Shown: piece after piece, positions 17,179-26,200 of the stretch | Layout: each line of letters begins with the position of its first letter | Numbering within the stretch: position 1 is the first letter of the stretch | Program-made: the position numbers and the translations under genes | Notes under the pieces: generated by a model | What the model was told of the DNA's origin: nothing | The model's input: only the letters and a program-made list of their open reading frames with translations | Databases searched by the model: none | Assembly: GCF_947499295.1 (NCBI RefSeq) | Contig: NZ_CANMNP010000018.1 | Coordinates: forward strand, 1-64,000 | DNA: 64,000 nt | From: an uncultured Roseibium sp. | GTDB taxonomy: Bacteria; Pseudomonadota; Alphaproteobacteria; Rhizobiales; Stappiaceae | Reading direction: 5' to 3'

Positions 17179-18399
17179 ATGTTTCGTCTGTCTGAATACA
17201 TGCATCAGATCAACGCCCCAACTCCGGTCAAAGGTCCACGTGGGGCAGGGCCGGTCAAACCTGTCGTGATCTGGAACCTCACGCGCCGCTGCAATCTGAA
17301 ATGCCGTCACTGCTATACGGTTTCCGCCGATGTCGACTTTCCAGGGGAATTGACGGCCGCACAGGCCATGGAGACCCTGGAAGATCTCGGTCGGTTCCGT
17401 ATTCCGGCGCTCATTCTGTCAGGTGGCGAACCGCTTGACCGGCGCGACTTGTTCGACATCGCGACCCGCGCCCGCAAGTTGGTGCGCATGCTTGCCCTGT
17501 CGACCAACGGAACAAAACTGCACGGTGAGGCCGCCGACAAGGTTGCCGAAATCGGCTTTGATTACGTGGGAATTTCAATCGACGGGATTGGCAAGACAAA
17601 CGACTGGTTCCGGGGTGTCAATGGAGCATTTCAAGACGCCCTGCGCGGTGTGCGCGAATGCAAGGCACGTGGGATCAAGGTGGGATTGCGCTTCACACTG
17701 ACGGAGGGCAACTTCACCAGCCTTCCGGACCTGTTGCGCCTTTGCGATGACGAGGGTGTCGACAAGTTCTATCTGTCCCATCTGGTCTATGCGGGCCGGG
17801 GTGACAAGCACCGCGGCGAAGATGCCGAGCACAAACGGTCGCGCTGGGCAATGGACCTGCTGCTGGAGCGAGCCTGGGAAGGCGTCAACGGAGGACTGCC
17901 ACTCGACATCGTCACAGGGAACAATGATGCGGATGCGGTTTATTTCCTGAACTGGGCAAGAGAACGGTTCGGCGCCGAGACGGCCGCGCATATCAAGAAA
18001 CATCTGATAGCCTGGGGCGGCAATTCCTCAGGTCTGGGGGTCGCGAATATCGATACGCTCGGCAATGTGCACCCGGATACATATTGGTCCGACTACACGA
18101 TTGGAAGCGTGAAAACGGACCTCTTTTCAAAACTTTGGACAGGCAGCGATGCCATGCTGGCGCAGCTCAGGACACGGCCCCGGCCGCTCAAGGGCAGGTG
18201 CGGTGCCTGCGCGTTCAAGAACGTCTGCGGTGGCAACACGCGCATTCGCGCGTTGCAGGTAACGGGCGACCCTTGGGCTGAAGATCCAGCCTGTTATCTC
18301 AGCGACGCAGAAATCGGCACGGATGGAGATGGTTTCGAACGTCTCACCGTGACCCCATTCCGAGGAAAACGCCATGATCCGGCTCATCGTTTCGCTTAG
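17179..18399 (+). CDS. nirJ: NirJ, radical SAM heme d1 synthase
   Basis: 406 residues; radical SAM enzyme that replaces the propionates of didecarboxysiroheme by oxo groups. The SAM cluster motif is [11 protein letters not shown] (C-x3-C-x2-C) near residue 40, with [12 protein letters not shown] as the SAM-binding GGE motif. A C-terminal SPASM-like cysteine set reads [13 protein letters not shown] and DPACYL, which binds a second Fe-S cluster in family members. Its 3' end overlaps nirN by 26 bases. Confidence 0.95.
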   Translation: MFRLSEYMHQINAPTPVKGPRGAGPVKPVVIWNLTRRCNLKCRHCYTVSADVDFPGELTAAQAMETLEDLGRFRIPALILSGGEPLDRRDLFDIATRARKLVRMLALSTNGTKLHGEAADKVAEIGFDYVGISIDGIGKTNDWFRGVNGAFQDALRGVRECKARGIKVGLRFTLTEGNFTSLPDLLRLCDDEGVDKFYLSHLVYAGRGDKHRGEDAEHKRSRWAMDLLLERAWEGVNGGLPLDIVTGNNDADAVYFLNWARERFGAETAAHIKKHLIAWGGNSSGLGVANIDTLGNVHPDTYWSDYTIGSVKTDLFSKLWTGSDAMLAQLRTRPRPLKGRCGACAFKNVCGGNTRIRALQVTGDPWAEDPACYLSDAEIGTDGDGFERLTVTPFRGKRHDPAHRFA

Positions 18400-19906
18400 C
18401 GTTCTGGCCCTGACATTGACTGCGCCGATGGCGGACCCGGTGCAGAACTATGTCGAAAACTGTCAGGAGTGCCACGGCGCTGAACGGCTGGGCGGGTTGG
18501 GGCCTGCCTTGATCCCGCAAACGCTGGGTCGCATGCGTGGTCCCAATCTCGTCTCAGTCATTCGTGACGGACGGGAAGCAACTCAGATGCCTGCGTTCAG
18601 CGAAACACTGTCCAGCGAGCAAATCGAGGAACTTGCTGTTTTTCTGAAACAGCCCCTGGCAGATGTGCCGCCCTGGGGTGAAGTTGAAATCATGTCCAGC
18701 CGCGTGATGAACGAGGATTACAAGTCGGCTGATACGCCGGTCTGGTCATCCGATCCGATGAACATCACCCTCGCGGTCGAAACTGGCGATCATCATGTCA
18801 GTGTTCTGGATGGTGATACCTTTGAAACGCTTGATCGTTTCGAGACGCCGTTCGCGGTTCACGGCGGACCGAAGTTCACACCCAACGGCCGCTTTGTTTT
18901 CATCATGTCGCGCGACGGCTGGGTGCAGAAATACGACCTTTATGCGCTTCAGGAAGTCGGTCGGATCCGCGCAGGCCTGAACAGCCGCAATATCGCGATC
19001 TCGCACGATGGAAAATGGCTCGCGGTCGCCAACTATCTGCCAAACTCGCTTACAATCCTTTCAACGGATGATCTGAGCGTGGCGAAAGTGAAAAGTGTCA
19101 AGGGAAAGGACGGCACACCCAGTCGAATTTCCGCTGTTTATCAGGCTCCTCCACGTGAAAGCTTTGTGCTTGCTCTGAAAGATGTTCCGGAAATCTGGGA
19201 AGTCTTCTACGGCCCGAACCCGCCGCAGATGGGGTTTGCACACGACTGGCGGGATGAGGGACCTGTCAAGAGTGAAGACCCGTTCCCGATCCGCAAGATC
19301 ACGACGCCGGACTATCTGGACGATTTCTTTTTTGACCAGAGCTATGAATACGTCATGGGAGCATCGCGCAGCGGTGAAGGAGGGCAGGTCATCGATCTTG
19401 TCATTGGACAGAAGACCGCTGACCTCGATTTGCCCGGCATGCCGCATCTCGGATCCGGAATCACATGGAAATATGGTGACACCACAGTCATGGCAACGCC
19501 GCATCTGAAAGACGGCGCAGTCACCGTAATCGACATGTCGACATGGAAAACCATAAAGCGGATCGAAACGCTTGGACCCGGCTTCTTCATGCGCAGCCAC
19601 GAGAACTCCCGCTATGTCTGGGTGGATGTGTTTTTCGGTCCGAACAAGGACGTCATGCATGTCATCGACAAGGAAAGTCTTGAAATCGTGAAGACACTCC
19701 GCCCCGTCGAGGGAGCCACCGTTGCCCATGTCGAATTCACGCGTGACGGCGGCCATGCGCTTGTCTCCGTCTGGGAGGACGATGGCGCAGTGATCATCTA
19801 CGACGCCGAAACTTTAGAGGAAGTCCGGCGCTTGCCGATGCGAAAACCTTCTGGGAAATACAATGTCTGGAACAAGATCACCTTCTCCGAGGGGACCAGT
19901 CACTGA
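18374..19906 (+). CDS. nirN: NirN, dihydro-heme d1 dehydrogenase
   Basis: 510 residues: short signal peptide (about 1-20), cytochrome c domain with CQECH at 30-34, and a C-terminal d1-type propeller. It is a NirS paralogue, and characterised NirN oxidises dihydro-heme d1 to heme d1 and may hand it to Nir[20 protein letters not shown] and SGKYNVWNK are propeller segments shared with NirS. It overlaps nirJ (26 bases) and the chelatase-like gene (44 bases). Confidence 0.93.
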   Translation: MIRLIVSLSVLALTLTAPMADPVQNYVENCQECHGAERLGGLGPALIPQTLGRMRGPNLVSVIRDGREATQMPAFSETLSSEQIEELAVFLKQPLADVPPWGEVEIMSSRVMNEDYKSADTPVWSSDPMNITLAVETGDHHVSVLDGDTFETLDRFETPFAVHGGPKFTPNGRFVFIMSRDGWVQKYDLYALQEVGRIRAGLNSRNIAISHDGKWLAVANYLPNSLTILSTDDLSVAKVKSVKGKDGTPSRISAVYQAPPRESFVLALKDVPEIWEVFYGPNPPQMGFAHDWRDEGPVKSEDPFPIRKITTPDYLDDFFFDQSYEYVMGASRSGEGGQVIDLVIGQKTADLDLPGMPHLGSGITWKYGDTTVMATPHLKDGAVTVIDMSTWKTIKRIETLGPGFFMRSHENSRYVWVDVFFGPNKDVMHVIDKESLEIVKTLRPVEGATVAHVEFTRDGGHALVSVWEDDGAVIIYDAETLEEVRRLPMRKPSGKYNVWNKITFSEGTSH

Positions 19907-20852
19907 GGCGATAATCGTCGCGCATGGGCAACCTCTGGACCCGCAAGCAGGTGAGGATCAGCTCAAGGCACTGGCTGAAAGAATAGCGCACGCCCTTCCG
20001 GGTTGGACGATACGCTCGGCGACCCTTGCTGCTCCTGGTGTTCTGGAGCAAGAGCTGGAGAATTTTACCGGTGTGCCTTATGTCGTGCCGGTATTCATGG
20101 CCGATGGCTGGTTTACGAAAAAAGCGCTGCCCGACCGCCTTGGCGACCGTAAAGTGCATCAGCTTTCACCTCTCGGGACTTTCCCCGGTCTGCCGCATCA
20201 ATCGTTCAAATTGTTGAAACAGGAAGCCGAACAACGCGGATGGTGCTTCAACTCATGTGACATCATGATAGCTGCACACGGGTCGGAAACCGGACCGGCT
20301 GCGGCCGAGTGCGCACTTTATTTCGCGCGCAGATTGCAGCGCCTCACTCCCTTCAAAAAGAAGATCCGCACGGGCTTTCTTTCGCAGGACCCGTTTCTGG
20401 CAAGGGTCGCAAGGTTCAGCACGCCCAGAACTCTGTTGCTGCCGTTTCTTGCCGGGACGGGACCACATTTGACTGTCGATATCCCGCAGGAGCTGGAAGA
20501 AGGCCGTTTTCAAGGCGTGCTTCTGCCTTCCATCGGCGAGGCGGCGTTCGTACCGGGTTTGATTGCGCAAAGCCTCAAGAATGCCTGGCGCAGAACCTAT
20601 GGTTTTGATCCGATGGACCGGTCTCGGCTCGCTGTCAGTTTCGCGCCGCCACCGATATCTTCAACTGAAGGGCAAACAGGAGACCGGATCGGGTCGGATC
20701 TGCTTGATAGTGCCACGCAGTACTCGGGTGCATCGGCAAAACCGACATTCGCAGCAACAATCCGCAAGCTCAAAAACGCTGTTCGGGACTTTTTCTGCAA
20801 GCCCTGGGCAACCAGACGCAAGGACGGTTTGAACACGCCGCAGCGTTTTTGA
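19863..20852 (+). CDS. CbiX/SirB-like two-domain chelatase-family protein
   Basis: 329 residues with two CbiX-like repeats. The first starts AIIVAHGQPLDPQAGEDQL (about 16-34) and carries VVPVFMADGWFTKKALPDRL; the second starts IMIAAHGSETGPAAAECAL with LLLPFLAGTGPHLTVDIP. The H of each AHG lies where CbiX/SirB chelatases keep a catalytic metal-binding His. No signal peptide is seen, so it is likely cytoplasmic. It is co-encoded with the heme d1 genes (44-base overlap with nirN), so a role in inserting Fe into sirohydrochlorin, which NirE alone does not provide, is plausible but unproven. The 80-residue tail after about 250 has no recognisable domain. Confidence 0.7.
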   Translation: MSGTRSPSPRGPVTEAIIVAHGQPLDPQAGEDQLKALAERIAHALPGWTIRSATLAAPGVLEQELENFTGVPYVVPVFMADGWFTKKALPDRLGDRKVHQLSPLGTFPGLPHQSFKLLKQEAEQRGWCFNSCDIMIAAHGSETGPAAAECALYFARRLQRLTPFKKKIRTGFLSQDPFLARVARFSTPRTLLLPFLAGTGPHLTVDIPQELEEGRFQGVLLPSIGEAAFVPGLIAQSLKNAWRRTYGFDPMDRSRLAVSFAPPPISSTEGQTGDRIGSDLLDSATQYSGASAKPTFAATIRKLKNAVRDFFCKPWATRRKDGLNTPQRF

Positions 20853-20894
20853 GCTGGGCACCGGTTGCCAATCATCTTGAAAGGGAAAAGCCCA

Positions 20895-21143
20895 ATGACA
20901 CAGACAGACGGAACCTGGTCGGTAAAGAAGCTGGCTGTTGTTCTCTACCCTTTCTCCGCAGCTGCGGTTGCGATCAATCTTTTTTTGCTGAGCCTCATGG
21001 GCAAGGCCTTTGGCTTGCCTGTTTTGTCTCCAATGACATCGATCTGGATCAGTATACCCCTTGGAATTCCGGCAACCTGGGCGGCCGCAAAATGGGTGCG
21101 CGGGTTGATGGATGAAGCAGACGGCAATCAACGTTCGGACTGA
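20895..21143 (+). CDS. Small membrane protein of the denitrification cluster, function unknown
   Basis: 82 residues with two predicted membrane helices (about 13-38 and 44-66) and a polar C-terminal tail. The start at 20895 (MTQTDGTW) has an AGGGAAAAG ribosome site; an in-frame ATG at 20865 is less well supported. I do not recognise a family. Small two-helix proteins of this kind occur in other denitrifier clusters next to nir/nos genes, so a part in assembly or regulation is possible. Forty-two bases after the chelatase-like gene, so probably co-transcribed. Confidence 0.6.
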   Translation: MTQTDGTWSVKKLAVVLYPFSAAAVAINLFLLSLMGKAFGLPVLSPMTSIWISIPLGIPATWAAAKWVRGLMDEADGNQRSD

Positions 21144-21197
21144 CGCTCGAAAGTTCCAAAGGATCGCAGATTATTTCGCACTGACAGGGAGCTGACC

Positions 21198-21596
21198 ATG
21201 ACCGATACACAGTCGAAACGTCCGGTGCCTACCTTCGTTGCACTCTTTGCGATTGTTTTCGGCCTCATGACTGTTCTGTCAGGCGGAATCGTTCTTTTCG
21301 GCGGTGAAGCAGCTATGGAGGCAGCCGGAAACGTTGTTCATATTGTGCTGTGGTTCAATTTCCTTGCCGGCTTCTCATATGTGGTCGCAGGCTATGGACT
21401 GTTGCGACAACAACGGTGGGCGTATTGGTTGTCGATTGCCATCTTTACAGGCACAGCAATAGTGCTCACCGGTTTTGTATTGCACGTGATGCTGGGTGGC
21501 GCTTACGAGTTCAGAACCGTCGTGGCTATGATGTTCAGAACGATTGTCTGGGCCATGATTGCGCGGGTCGCAAGAGGCAGCGCGATGGGTGGATAG
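21198..21596 (+). CDS. Four-helix membrane protein of the denitrification cluster, function unknown
   Basis: 132 residues with four predicted membrane helices (about 11-32, 43-64, 72-92 and 104-122). A GGGAGCTGACC ribosome site precedes the ATG. No metal or heme motif stands out apart from His48 and His86 in the helices. Fifty-four bases after the small membrane protein and convergent with nosX; likely the last gene of the long nir transcript. Unrecognised family. Confidence 0.6.
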   Translation: MTDTQSKRPVPTFVALFAIVFGLMTVLSGGIVLFGGEAAMEAAGNVVHIVLWFNFLAGFSYVVAGYGLLRQQRWAYWLSIAIFTGTAIVLTGFVLHVMLGGAYEFRTVVAMMFRTIVWAMIARVARGSAMGG

Positions 21597-21625
21597 CAGT
21601 CCTTCAAGCTGGTATTCACTAGGTG

Positions 21626-22636
21626 CTATGTTGCCAGCCAGATCGTGGACCCGTCTTCACGCACGATGAATGCACGCGCCTGTCGGAAGCCCGTCAACGC
21701 TTGCAGCAGTTGGGTTTCACCGCAGACGAGGGCGGCCGTCGACAGTCCGTCCGCCAGGGCTGCGCTTGGTGCGACGACGCTTGTCGCAGCAAGACCGGTA
21801 TCGACTGGATGGCCGTTTCTTGGATCCAGAATGTGGGAACGCGATCCACCCTGGTCGAATGTCGTCCCCAGCCGCGCCGAACTCGCAACCGCAGCGTTGG
21901 CAAGATGAATTTCTGCCTGCGCGTCGATCAAAGACGGGTCGGGACGAAGGGTGACCGGCCATCCGGGTTCTTCCCCTTGCTTCCTTTTGAAAGGGGTCCC
22001 ACGAGCTGCTATTTCGCCGATTTCAACCACTATGTCCCCGCAGCTTTCTCGTTCCAGGAATGCGGTGATGCGGTCGGTCACGAAACCCTGCGCAATGCCG
22101 TTGAGTGTCATTGCCATGCCGGACTTTCTGAATTTGATTTCGTCCGGCTGGATCTGGACATGATTGAAGCCGACGCGAGCAAATGCTGCCGCGAAATCAC
22201 TTGTCTGATTTCCAGCAACCTGCCGCGCATAGTGGCCCCACAGAGGCTGAACAGTTGGATCGAAAGCACCTTCCGTCGCGCGGTGCAGCCTTTGCGACAG
22301 GCTGAGGATTTCCAGCATTTCCAAAGACGGGGCGAACAACAGCCCCGTGCTGTTCAGACGGCTCAACTCGCTGTCTGGCTGGTAGAGACTGAAAATGCCT
22401 TCCAGGCGTCGGATCTCTCCTTCGATCGAAGAAAACAGATGTCGGGCTCTGTCAGCGTCGGTGTGCAACAGATTGATTTCCGCTTTCGCACCAAGCGCGA
22501 TCCCGCGCCATGTGTGAAGATCGGGTTCAGCACCGACCGCTCCCAGGGGAATGGCCAAGCCGGCAGCAGCGGCAGCACTGATGGTGATGAAACGGCGGCG
22601 GCTCAGCGGCCTGGCTGCAGCATTAGACCGACTCAT
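21626..22636 (-). CDS. nosX: NosX, ApbE-type FAD:protein FMN transferase
   Basis: 336 residues with a Tat signal (SRRRFITIS, about 13-21, then a hydrophobic stretch) and an ApbE domain: AFDPTVQPLWGHY, GIAQGFVTDRITAFL, GHPVDTGLAATSVVAPSA. It is a periplasmic flavinyltransferase; NosX attaches FMN to the NosR periplasmic domain in studied bacteria, which fits the SGATVT flavinylation site in the nosR product here. Overlaps nosL by 4 bases; last gene of the nos operon. Confidence 0.93.
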   Translation of the reverse strand: MSRSNAAARPLSRRRFITISAAAAAGLAIPLGAVGAEPDLHTWRGIALGAKAEINLLHTDADRARHLFSSIEGEIRRLEGIFSLYQPDSELSRLNSTGLLFAPSLEMLEILSLSQRLHRATEGAFDPTVQPLWGHYARQVAGNQTSDFAAAFARVGFNHVQIQPDEIKFRKSGMAMTLNGIAQGFVTDRITAFLERESCGDIVVEIGEIAARGTPFKRKQGEEPGWPVTLRPDPSLIDAQAEIHLANAAVASSARLGTTFDQGGSRSHILDPRNGHPVDTGLAATSVVAPSAALADGLSTAALVCGETQLLQALTGFRQARAFIVREDGSTIWLAT

Positions 22637-23181
22637 CGCTGCACACCTTCAATTTCGTCTCTCTTCAGTTGTGAGGCTGACGAGAGCTCGACCGGTGCAA
22701 GAACGTATTCAGCCGGGATATCAGCAAGGCGAAGGACGTGGCCTCCGTTTGTCTCCGCGAATGTTTTTGCACCCTCTTCAGTACCGAACGGGATCGTTTC
22801 GGGCGCCCCCATTCCGCCGGTCTGCTTGCTTTCGACAACAAACCAGGCCTTCTCAGCTTCGATCCAATTGTCAAATCCTGGCTCCTCCCAGCTCTTAGCC
22901 TTATCCATATCATTCACATAGATCGCAGCTATGTTTTTAGGTTCTTCCGGCGACAGTTTGAACGCTACTGCATCTCGTACCTGCGTAAACCAGAACGGGA
23001 AGGGCATATCCGTCAAATGGATTTGTGCCTTGGGGCCGGTATGCTCCAGAACGGTCATCTGGCAATAGTGGCCGGCAGCTTCAGGTGTCAGCGTGATCGC
23101 ATCTGGTTTGGCGATCTGGACCTCTTCCTGGCAGGCTGCGAGAAGACAGGCCGCTGCAAGCGCGAGTATCTGTATTCTCAT
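22633..23181 (-). CDS. nosL: NosL, copper-binding lipoprotein chaperone
   Basis: 182 residues with a lipobox (LLAACQ, Cys at about residue 17) and the NosL pattern GHYCQMTV near residue 37, holding Cys/Met copper ligands. NosL delivers Cu(I) to apo-NosZ together with NosDFY. Conserved ETIPFGTEEGAKTF is also visible. Overlaps nosY and nosX by 4 bases each. Confidence 0.93.
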   Translation of the reverse strand: MRIQILALAAACLLAACQEEVQIAKPDAITLTPEAAGHYCQMTVLEHTGPKAQIHLTDMPFPFWFTQVRDAVAFKLSPEEPKNIAAIYVNDMDKAKSWEEPGFDNWIEAEKAWFVVESKQTGGMGAPETIPFGTEEGAKTFAETNGGHVLRLADIPAEYVLAPVELSSASQLKRDEIEGVQR

Positions 23182-24008
23182 GGTGTTATTCTCCGAATAA
23201 GCAAGGCGGAAAGGCTGAGCGCCAGAGCGGCGAAAACCGTCAGTGAAACAAGCGCGAAAGCCGGATCGAAGGGTAGGGAATCAGATACCCCGGCCATGCC
23301 GCCAACCAGTTCGCTTGCACCAAGCGCGGCAAGGTTGAACAGCCGGAAAGCGTCCGCCGGGTTCAAAAGCACCGCATAGGGAAAGAGATCTGAGGCAAAG
23401 GTTCCGCTGGGGTTGGCAACGAGAGCGCCAAGCAGTGCCAGATCGTAAAGAACAACCATGATCAGCCAAACGGCTATGGCCGCGGCAGCTGCCGTTCCCG
23501 GTTGCCGGGTCAGCGCGCTCAGGACATAGCCAATGGCAAGAAAGGACACACCCAGCAACACTGAGGTCGCGATCAGACGGACAAAATCGGGAAGACCTGC
23601 AACGGACCCGGCACCCAGGGTGACGAGAAGCGCGGCTGTCAGTCCGTAACCTATGACGAGCGCAAAGGTCAGCACAAGCGTATGACCAAGCGCTTTCCCG
23701 GCCAGAAACTCGGTCCGGGAAATTGGGCAGGACAACGTCATCAGCAACGTGCCGCGGTCGATCTCCCCGCAAATCGCGTCAAAAGCGAGAAGGAGCGCGA
23801 TCAGAGGCACGAGGTAAACCGAGAGACTGGCCAGGGACGCAACGGTGATGGTCAATCGATCCACGCCAAGTGTGCCTGCCGGTGCTGATCCAAGAAGTGC
23901 CAATGCGAGCGAAAACACCGCAAGGATAAGCGTCGCGAGCAGAATCCATCTGTTGCGGATCCCGATCCGGATTTCCTGGGCGGCTATAGTCCAGATTCTG
24001 GAGAGCAT
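23178..24008 (-). CDS. nosY: NosY, ABC permease of the NosDFY copper-site assembly complex
   Basis: 276 residues with six predicted membrane helices in an ABC-2 permease layout. Conserved FDAICGEIDRGTLLMTLSCPI is the coupling region seen in NosY. Works with NosF (ATPase) and NosD (periplasmic) in assembling the CuZ site. Three bases after nosF. Confidence 0.93.
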   Translation of the reverse strand: MLSRIWTIAAQEIRIGIRNRWILLATLILAVFSLALALLGSAPAGTLGVDRLTITVASLASLSVYLVPLIALLLAFDAICGEIDRGTLLMTLSCPISRTEFLAGKALGHTLVLTFALVIGYGLTAALLVTLGAGSVAGLPDFVRLIATSVLLGVSFLAIGYVLSALTRQPGTAAAAAIAVWLIMVVLYDLALLGALVANPSGTFASDLFPYAVLLNPADAFRLFNLAALGASELVGGMAGVSDSLPFDPAFALVSLTVFAALALSLSALLIRRITP

Positions 24009-24011
24009 CGT

Positions 24012-24917
24012 TTAGGCCTCCTTCTGCACGGTTTTGGAGAAATGCCGGTAGACGTCGTCAAGGCTGGGCGCATGCACGTCGACATCCTCAACCAGACTTC
24101 CAAGGGCGCTTATGGCGGTGAGAGCTTTGATCTTGTCGTCAAGTCCACAGTCGAATTCAACCGAGCGCCCATTCATGCGACCGCCGCCAAGTTGTGCTGC
24201 AACTTCCTGAACCGCTCCAGGTCTTGTCCTGATTTTCATCCGGATGGGCAGACCCGCCTGCTCACGTAAACTGCTGAGCGCATCATCGGCGACGAGACGG
24301 CCTTTGGACATGATCAGGATCCGATCGGTCCGGGCCTCAAGTTCGGTCAGAGCGTGGGAGGACAACAGAACAGTTGCTCCCTGGTCTGCAATCTCGCCAA
24401 TGAGTTCATAGACAGTCTGTCGGGAAATGGGATCAAGCCCGGTCGTTGGTTCGTCAAGCAGCACCAGCCGGGGTCTGCCGACCAGAGCCTGTGCTAGTCC
24501 GAGCCGCTGACGCATGCCCTTGGAATAGGTTCCAACCCGGCGCCCGGCAGCTTCAGACAGCCCGACCTTGTCGAGCAGCGGTAGGGCCTTGGCGGGTTTT
24601 TGTCCCTTGAGGCGGGCATAAAATGACAGCACTTCCTTGCCCGTCAGCGATGGTGGAAAGGCGACAGCTTCCGGCAGATAGGCGGTGGCATTGCGTGCAG
24701 GCGAACTGCCGGGAGCAGCACCCAGGACGGAAATTGCGCCGCCGTCGCGCTTCAGGAAGCCCAGGATGATCTTGAACAGCGTGGTTTTGCCCGCGCCGTT
24801 GTGACCCAGAAGCGCAACGCGCTCACCTGGTTCCAGTGAGAAAGAAACGTCGTCCACGGCCTTCTGCGCAGAAAAGCGCTTGCTGACACTTTGGACTGAC
24901 AGGTTTGAGTTGGTCAT
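24012..24917 (-). CDS. nosF: NosF, ABC ATPase
   Basis: 301 residues; Walker A GHNGAGKTTL, signature TYSKGMRQRLGLAQAL, Walker B LVLLDEPTTGLD, and a C-terminal regulatory segment. The start is the ATG at 24917, overlapping the nosD stop as ATGA; the longer in-frame start at 25079 would sit inside nosD and is rejected. Powers NosDFY-mediated copper-site maturation of NosZ. Confidence 0.94.
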   Translation of the reverse strand: MTNSNLSVQSVSKRFSAQKAVDDVSFSLEPGERVALLGHNGAGKTTLFKIILGFLKRDGGAISVLGAAPGSSPARNATAYLPEAVAFPPSLTGKEVLSFYARLKGQKPAKALPLLDKVGLSEAAGRRVGTYSKGMRQRLGLAQALVGRPRLVLLDEPTTGLDPISRQTVYELIGEIADQGATVLLSSHALTELEARTDRILIMSKGRLVADDALSSLREQAGLPIRMKIRTRPGAVQEVAAQLGGGRMNGRSVEFDCGLDDKIKALTAISALGSLVEDVDVHAPSLDDVYRHFSKTVQKEA

Positions 24918-26197
24918 CCCTGTACTCCCGAATTTGGCATGGGCCGAACCGGCGGATGCATAAGAGGGGCGTTGTCGACAATGCCGCCCGGCAAAAGGGC
25001 CGGAAACTGGGACTGGGTCCAGCGCAGCAATTGAACTGCGGGACTGCCGACAAGCAATTTTGCCGAAGGTTGGGTCCAAAGGACCTGGTCAACCAGATCA
25101 TTCGGCCGGTAGGCCGTGTCGGCCAGGCCGTCGCCATTCATGTCGAAGGCAGCGTGGTCGCTCCAGTAGTTGCCTTTACCGCCAGTGCTCCAGTCGAGCA
25201 TGCGGCTGCCGACATATTTAACCTGGGTCTTGTTGCCGATGAATGCGTTTCCCTGGAAGGCGTTCTTGGCCGAACCAGCTGTGAAATGAACACCGATCGG
25301 GCAGCCTTCGAAACTGTTGTCGGTGACGGTGTTCTTGTTGGCATTATACATGAACAGGCATTTCTCACCGCCGTCGGAGACCTGATTGCCGGTGATTTTG
25401 GCCCGGTTTGCGTAGTTCAGCATGAGGCCATGATTGCGGTCGCCAACCGAGACATTGTTTCGGACTGTCAGTCGGTCAGAAAACATCAGCGCGTAGCCGA
25501 TGTCATTGCCCTTCGAAGTGTTGCCCTCAATCGTTCCGCTGTTGCCGTGCATATAGTGAATGGCGAAGCGGAGGCCCTCAAAATGATTGTAGCGGAAAGT
25601 GTCTCTGTGACTTGTGTTGACGAAAACGCCATCTCTGCCGAAACGGATAGTATTGTGTTCTGCCAGCAGGTCAGGAGCGTTCCAGACATAGATACCGTTC
25701 CCGCGCTCGTTCATGCGGAGGTCACGGCGGCCTTCAATCAAATTGTTGGAAACGATCGCATTCCTGGCACCATGCACGTCGACGCCTGTCAGATTGTCCA
25801 GGATCGTGTTGTTACGCACGACCGCTCCATGGGCTTTCTTGGTCAGTTTGACGCCGGCATCGAGTGTTTCCTGTGACAGGCCCGAACCTGTAAGTGTCAG
25901 GCCCAGGATCTGAACATATGGAACAAGCACCGTAATGACACTGCCGGTTCCATTTCCGATGATCCGCGCCTTTTGGCCTCCGTCCAGCGTGATCGCCTTG
26001 TCAATCTCGATCGGGCCGGAATGATCGCCTGGCGCAAGCCGGAGAATGTCCCCGGCTTGCGCATCTTTCAGGATCTCCTGCAAGGCGCCCTGTTTGGCCG
26101 GGACAAGCCACTCCTTTGCAGCAAGCGGTCCGCAGACCAGCAATGCAGCACAGAGAAGGGCCATTGAACCGACCGGTTTGAACAGGACGCGATGCAT
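24914..26197 (-). CDS. nosD: NosD, periplasmic beta-helix copper-site assembly protein
   Basis: 427 residues with a signal peptide (to about LAA-KE, residue 28) and a right-handed beta-helix of CASH repeats such as AVVRNNTILDNLTGVDVHGA and FEGCPIGVHFTAGS. NosD binds copper cargo and NosZ in the periplasm. Three bases follow the nosZ stop; order nosZ-D-F-Y-L-X is canonical. Confidence 0.95.
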   Translation of the reverse strand: MHRVLFKPVGSMALLCAALLVCGPLAAKEWLVPAKQGALQEILKDAQAGDILRLAPGDHSGPIEIDKAITLDGGQKARIIGNGTGSVITVLVPYVQILGLTLTGSGLSQETLDAGVKLTKKAHGAVVRNNTILDNLTGVDVHGARNAIVSNNLIEGRRDLRMNERGNGIYVWNAPDLLAEHNTIRFGRDGVFVNTSHRDTFRYNHFEGLRFAIHYMHGNSGTIEGNTSKGNDIGYALMFSDRLTVRNNVSVGDRNHGLMLNYANRAKITGNQVSDGGEKCLFMYNANKNTVTDNSFEGCPIGVHFTAGSAKNAFQGNAFIGNKTQVKYVGSRMLDWSTGGKGNYWSDHAAFDMNGDGLADTAYRPNDLVDQVLWTQPSAKLLVGSPAVQLLRWTQSQFPALLPGGIVDNAPLMHPPVRPMPNSGVQG

Positions 26198-26200
26198 GGA

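Noticed and set aside
21623-22921. 432-residue plus-strand open frame
   Set aside because: Opposite nosX and nosL, which are clearly real; no domain or ribosome site.
24905-25876. 323-residue plus-strand open frame
   Set aside because: Antisense to nosD; the beta-helix protein explains the sequence.
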